64,000 nucleotides of DNA from Streptomyces sp. H27-C3 (GTDB lineage Bacteria; Actinomycetota; Actinomycetes; Streptomycetales; Streptomycetaceae), in the NCBI RefSeq assembly GCF_030063415.1, contig NZ_JASITA010000007.1, positions 62,001-126,000 on the forward strand. The letters are read 5' to 3'. Within the stretch, counting starts at the first letter, position 1, and every line of letters starts with the position of its first letter. The translations under genes and the position numbers were made by a program. Shown here one piece after another: positions 63,385 to 64,000 of this stretch. The notes beneath the pieces were generated by a model. It did not search any database and had not been told where the DNA came from. It saw nothing but the letters and a program-made list of their open reading frames with translations.

Positions 63385-64000
63385 GTGACCTCAGCCCCGC
63401 TCGCCGACCGACTCGACGGTCTGCTCTTCTTTCCCGTCACCGCGTACGGACCGGACGGCGGTCTCGACCTCGAAGTCTTCCGCGCCCACGTACGCGCTGG
63501 CATCGACTCCGGCGCCGCCGCCGTCTTCGCGTGCTGCGGAACGGGCGAGTTCCACGCCCTGACCCCGGAGGAATTCCGCGACTGCGTAGCCGCGGCCGTG
63601 CAGGAGGCCGCGGGCCGGGTGCCCGTCGTCGCCGGCGCGGGCTACGGAACGGCGCTCGCGATCCAGTACGCGAAGGCGGCCGAGGCGGCGGGGGCGGACG
63701 GACTGCTCGCCATGCCTCCGTACCTCGTCGTCGCGGACCAGAAGGGGCTGCTGCGCCACTACACCGCGCTGGCAGCCGCGACCTCCCTCGACGTCATCGT
63801 CTACCAGCGCGACAACGCGATCTTCGCTCCGGAGACCGTCGTCGGACTCGCCCAGGTGCCCCGCATCATCGGGTTCAAGGACGGCCACGGCGACATCGAT
63901 CTGATGCAGCGCATCGTCAGCAGGGTGCGCCGGGAGCTTCCCGGCCACCCGTTCCTCTACTTCAACGGCCTGCCCACCGCGGAGCTCACCGGCCTCGCGT
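63385..64000 (+). CDS. kdgD: 5-Dehydro-4-deoxyglucarate dehydratase (3' end outside window)
   Basis: At least 205 residues of a DHDPS-superfamily barrel are present: PLADRLDGLLFFPVTAYGPDGGLDLEVFRAHVRAGIDSGAAAVFACCGTGEFHALTPEEF, then DVIVYQRDN with the catalytic Tyr region and IIGFKDGHGDIDLM with the Schiff-base Lys in FKDG. The pattern FPVTAYG and CCGTGEFHAL fits KdgD, which converts 5-dehydro-4-deoxyglucarate to 2-oxoglutarate semialdehyde. GTG 63385 has AGGGAG (63373-63378) upstream; an in-frame GTG at 63364 is the alternative. The reading frame is open at the window end. It pairs with udh for oxidative uronate catabolism. Confidence 0.88.
   Translation, partial: MTSAPLADRLDGLLFFPVTAYGPDGGLDLEVFRAHVRAGIDSGAAAVFACCGTGEFHALTPEEFRDCVAAAVQEAAGRVPVVAGAGYGTALAIQYAKAAEAAGADGLLAMPPYLVVADQKGLLRHYTALAAATSLDVIVYQRDNAIFAPETVVGLAQVPRIIGFKDGHGDIDLMQRIVSRVRRELPGHPFLYFNGLPTAELTGLA

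Overview
This window is high-GC actinobacterial DNA, almost certainly a Streptomyces chromosome. The signs are strong GC bias at third codon positions with long antisense shadow frames, many GTG and TTG starts, dense 4-nt stop/start overlaps, WhiA, an RbpA-family protein, twin-arginine and lipobox secretion signals, and an oxidative pentose phosphate operon with OpcA. From memory (not searched), the order from terC to dapD matches one arm of the Streptomyces core chromosome. No rRNA, tRNA, CRISPR array, insertion sequence or biosynthetic gene cluster was seen.

Layout. 0-3.3 kb: end of an FtsK/SpoIIIE-like ATPase gene, a manganese riboswitch with terC, then a metallo-beta-lactamase-fold hydrolase and a mycothiol-dependent-isomerase-like protein. 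3.5-9.2 kb: uvrA, a sugar kinase, a Tat-exported Rieske lipoprotein and a secreted allene-oxide-cyclase-like protein. 9.4-12.1 kb: a divergent unit of an HTH-like regulator, a secreted papain-like protease and a membrane-anchored polyglutamine protein. 12.3-17.7 kb: the uvrC-rapZ-yvcK-whiA operon. 17.8-20.8 kb: a large secreted M14 carboxypeptidase. 21-28.9 kb: gap, pgk, tpiA, secG, an rbpA paralogue, pgi and two PH-domain membrane proteins. 29.1-35.7 kb (minus strand): tkt-tal-zwf-opcA-pgl. 36-41 kb: ctaB, a small unknown protein, an amidohydrolase pseudogene, ctaA and an ABC-2 exporter. 41-47.7 kb: sufR-sufB-sufD-ferredoxin-sufC-sufS-sufU-sufT behind a perfect CAAC-N6-GTTG operator. 47.8-54 kb: a membrane protein, a second pseudogene, an SMR pump with its TetR regulator, dapD, a small lipoprotein and a secreted nuclease.

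From about 54 kb the content becomes less familiar: a 492-aa acidic protein of unknown function, a three-gene cassette around an intracellular trypsin-like protease, an SDR oxidoreductase, a predicted pseudokinase, a Tudor-like mini-protein, a two-domain TerD protein, and divergent udh/kdgD genes for oxidative uronate catabolism (kdgD runs off the window).

How the genes work together. Glycolysis (pgi, tpiA, gap, pgk) and the oxidative and non-oxidative pentose phosphate enzymes lie within 15 kb. YvcK and RapZ beside WhiA join carbon and cell-wall control to sporulation control. CtaA and CtaB make heme A for cytochrome oxidase, and the suf operon makes Fe-S clusters under its own Fe-S-sensing repressor.

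The best candidates for undescribed biology are the protease cassette at 55.8-57.6 kb, in which a 79-residue protein is a free-standing copy of the protease's own N-terminal domain; the pseudokinase at 58.9-59.8 kb; and the papain-like protease/polyglutamine pair with its GTTCAC-box regulator. The terC riboswitch is a known class, but its expression platform can be read directly from the sequence.
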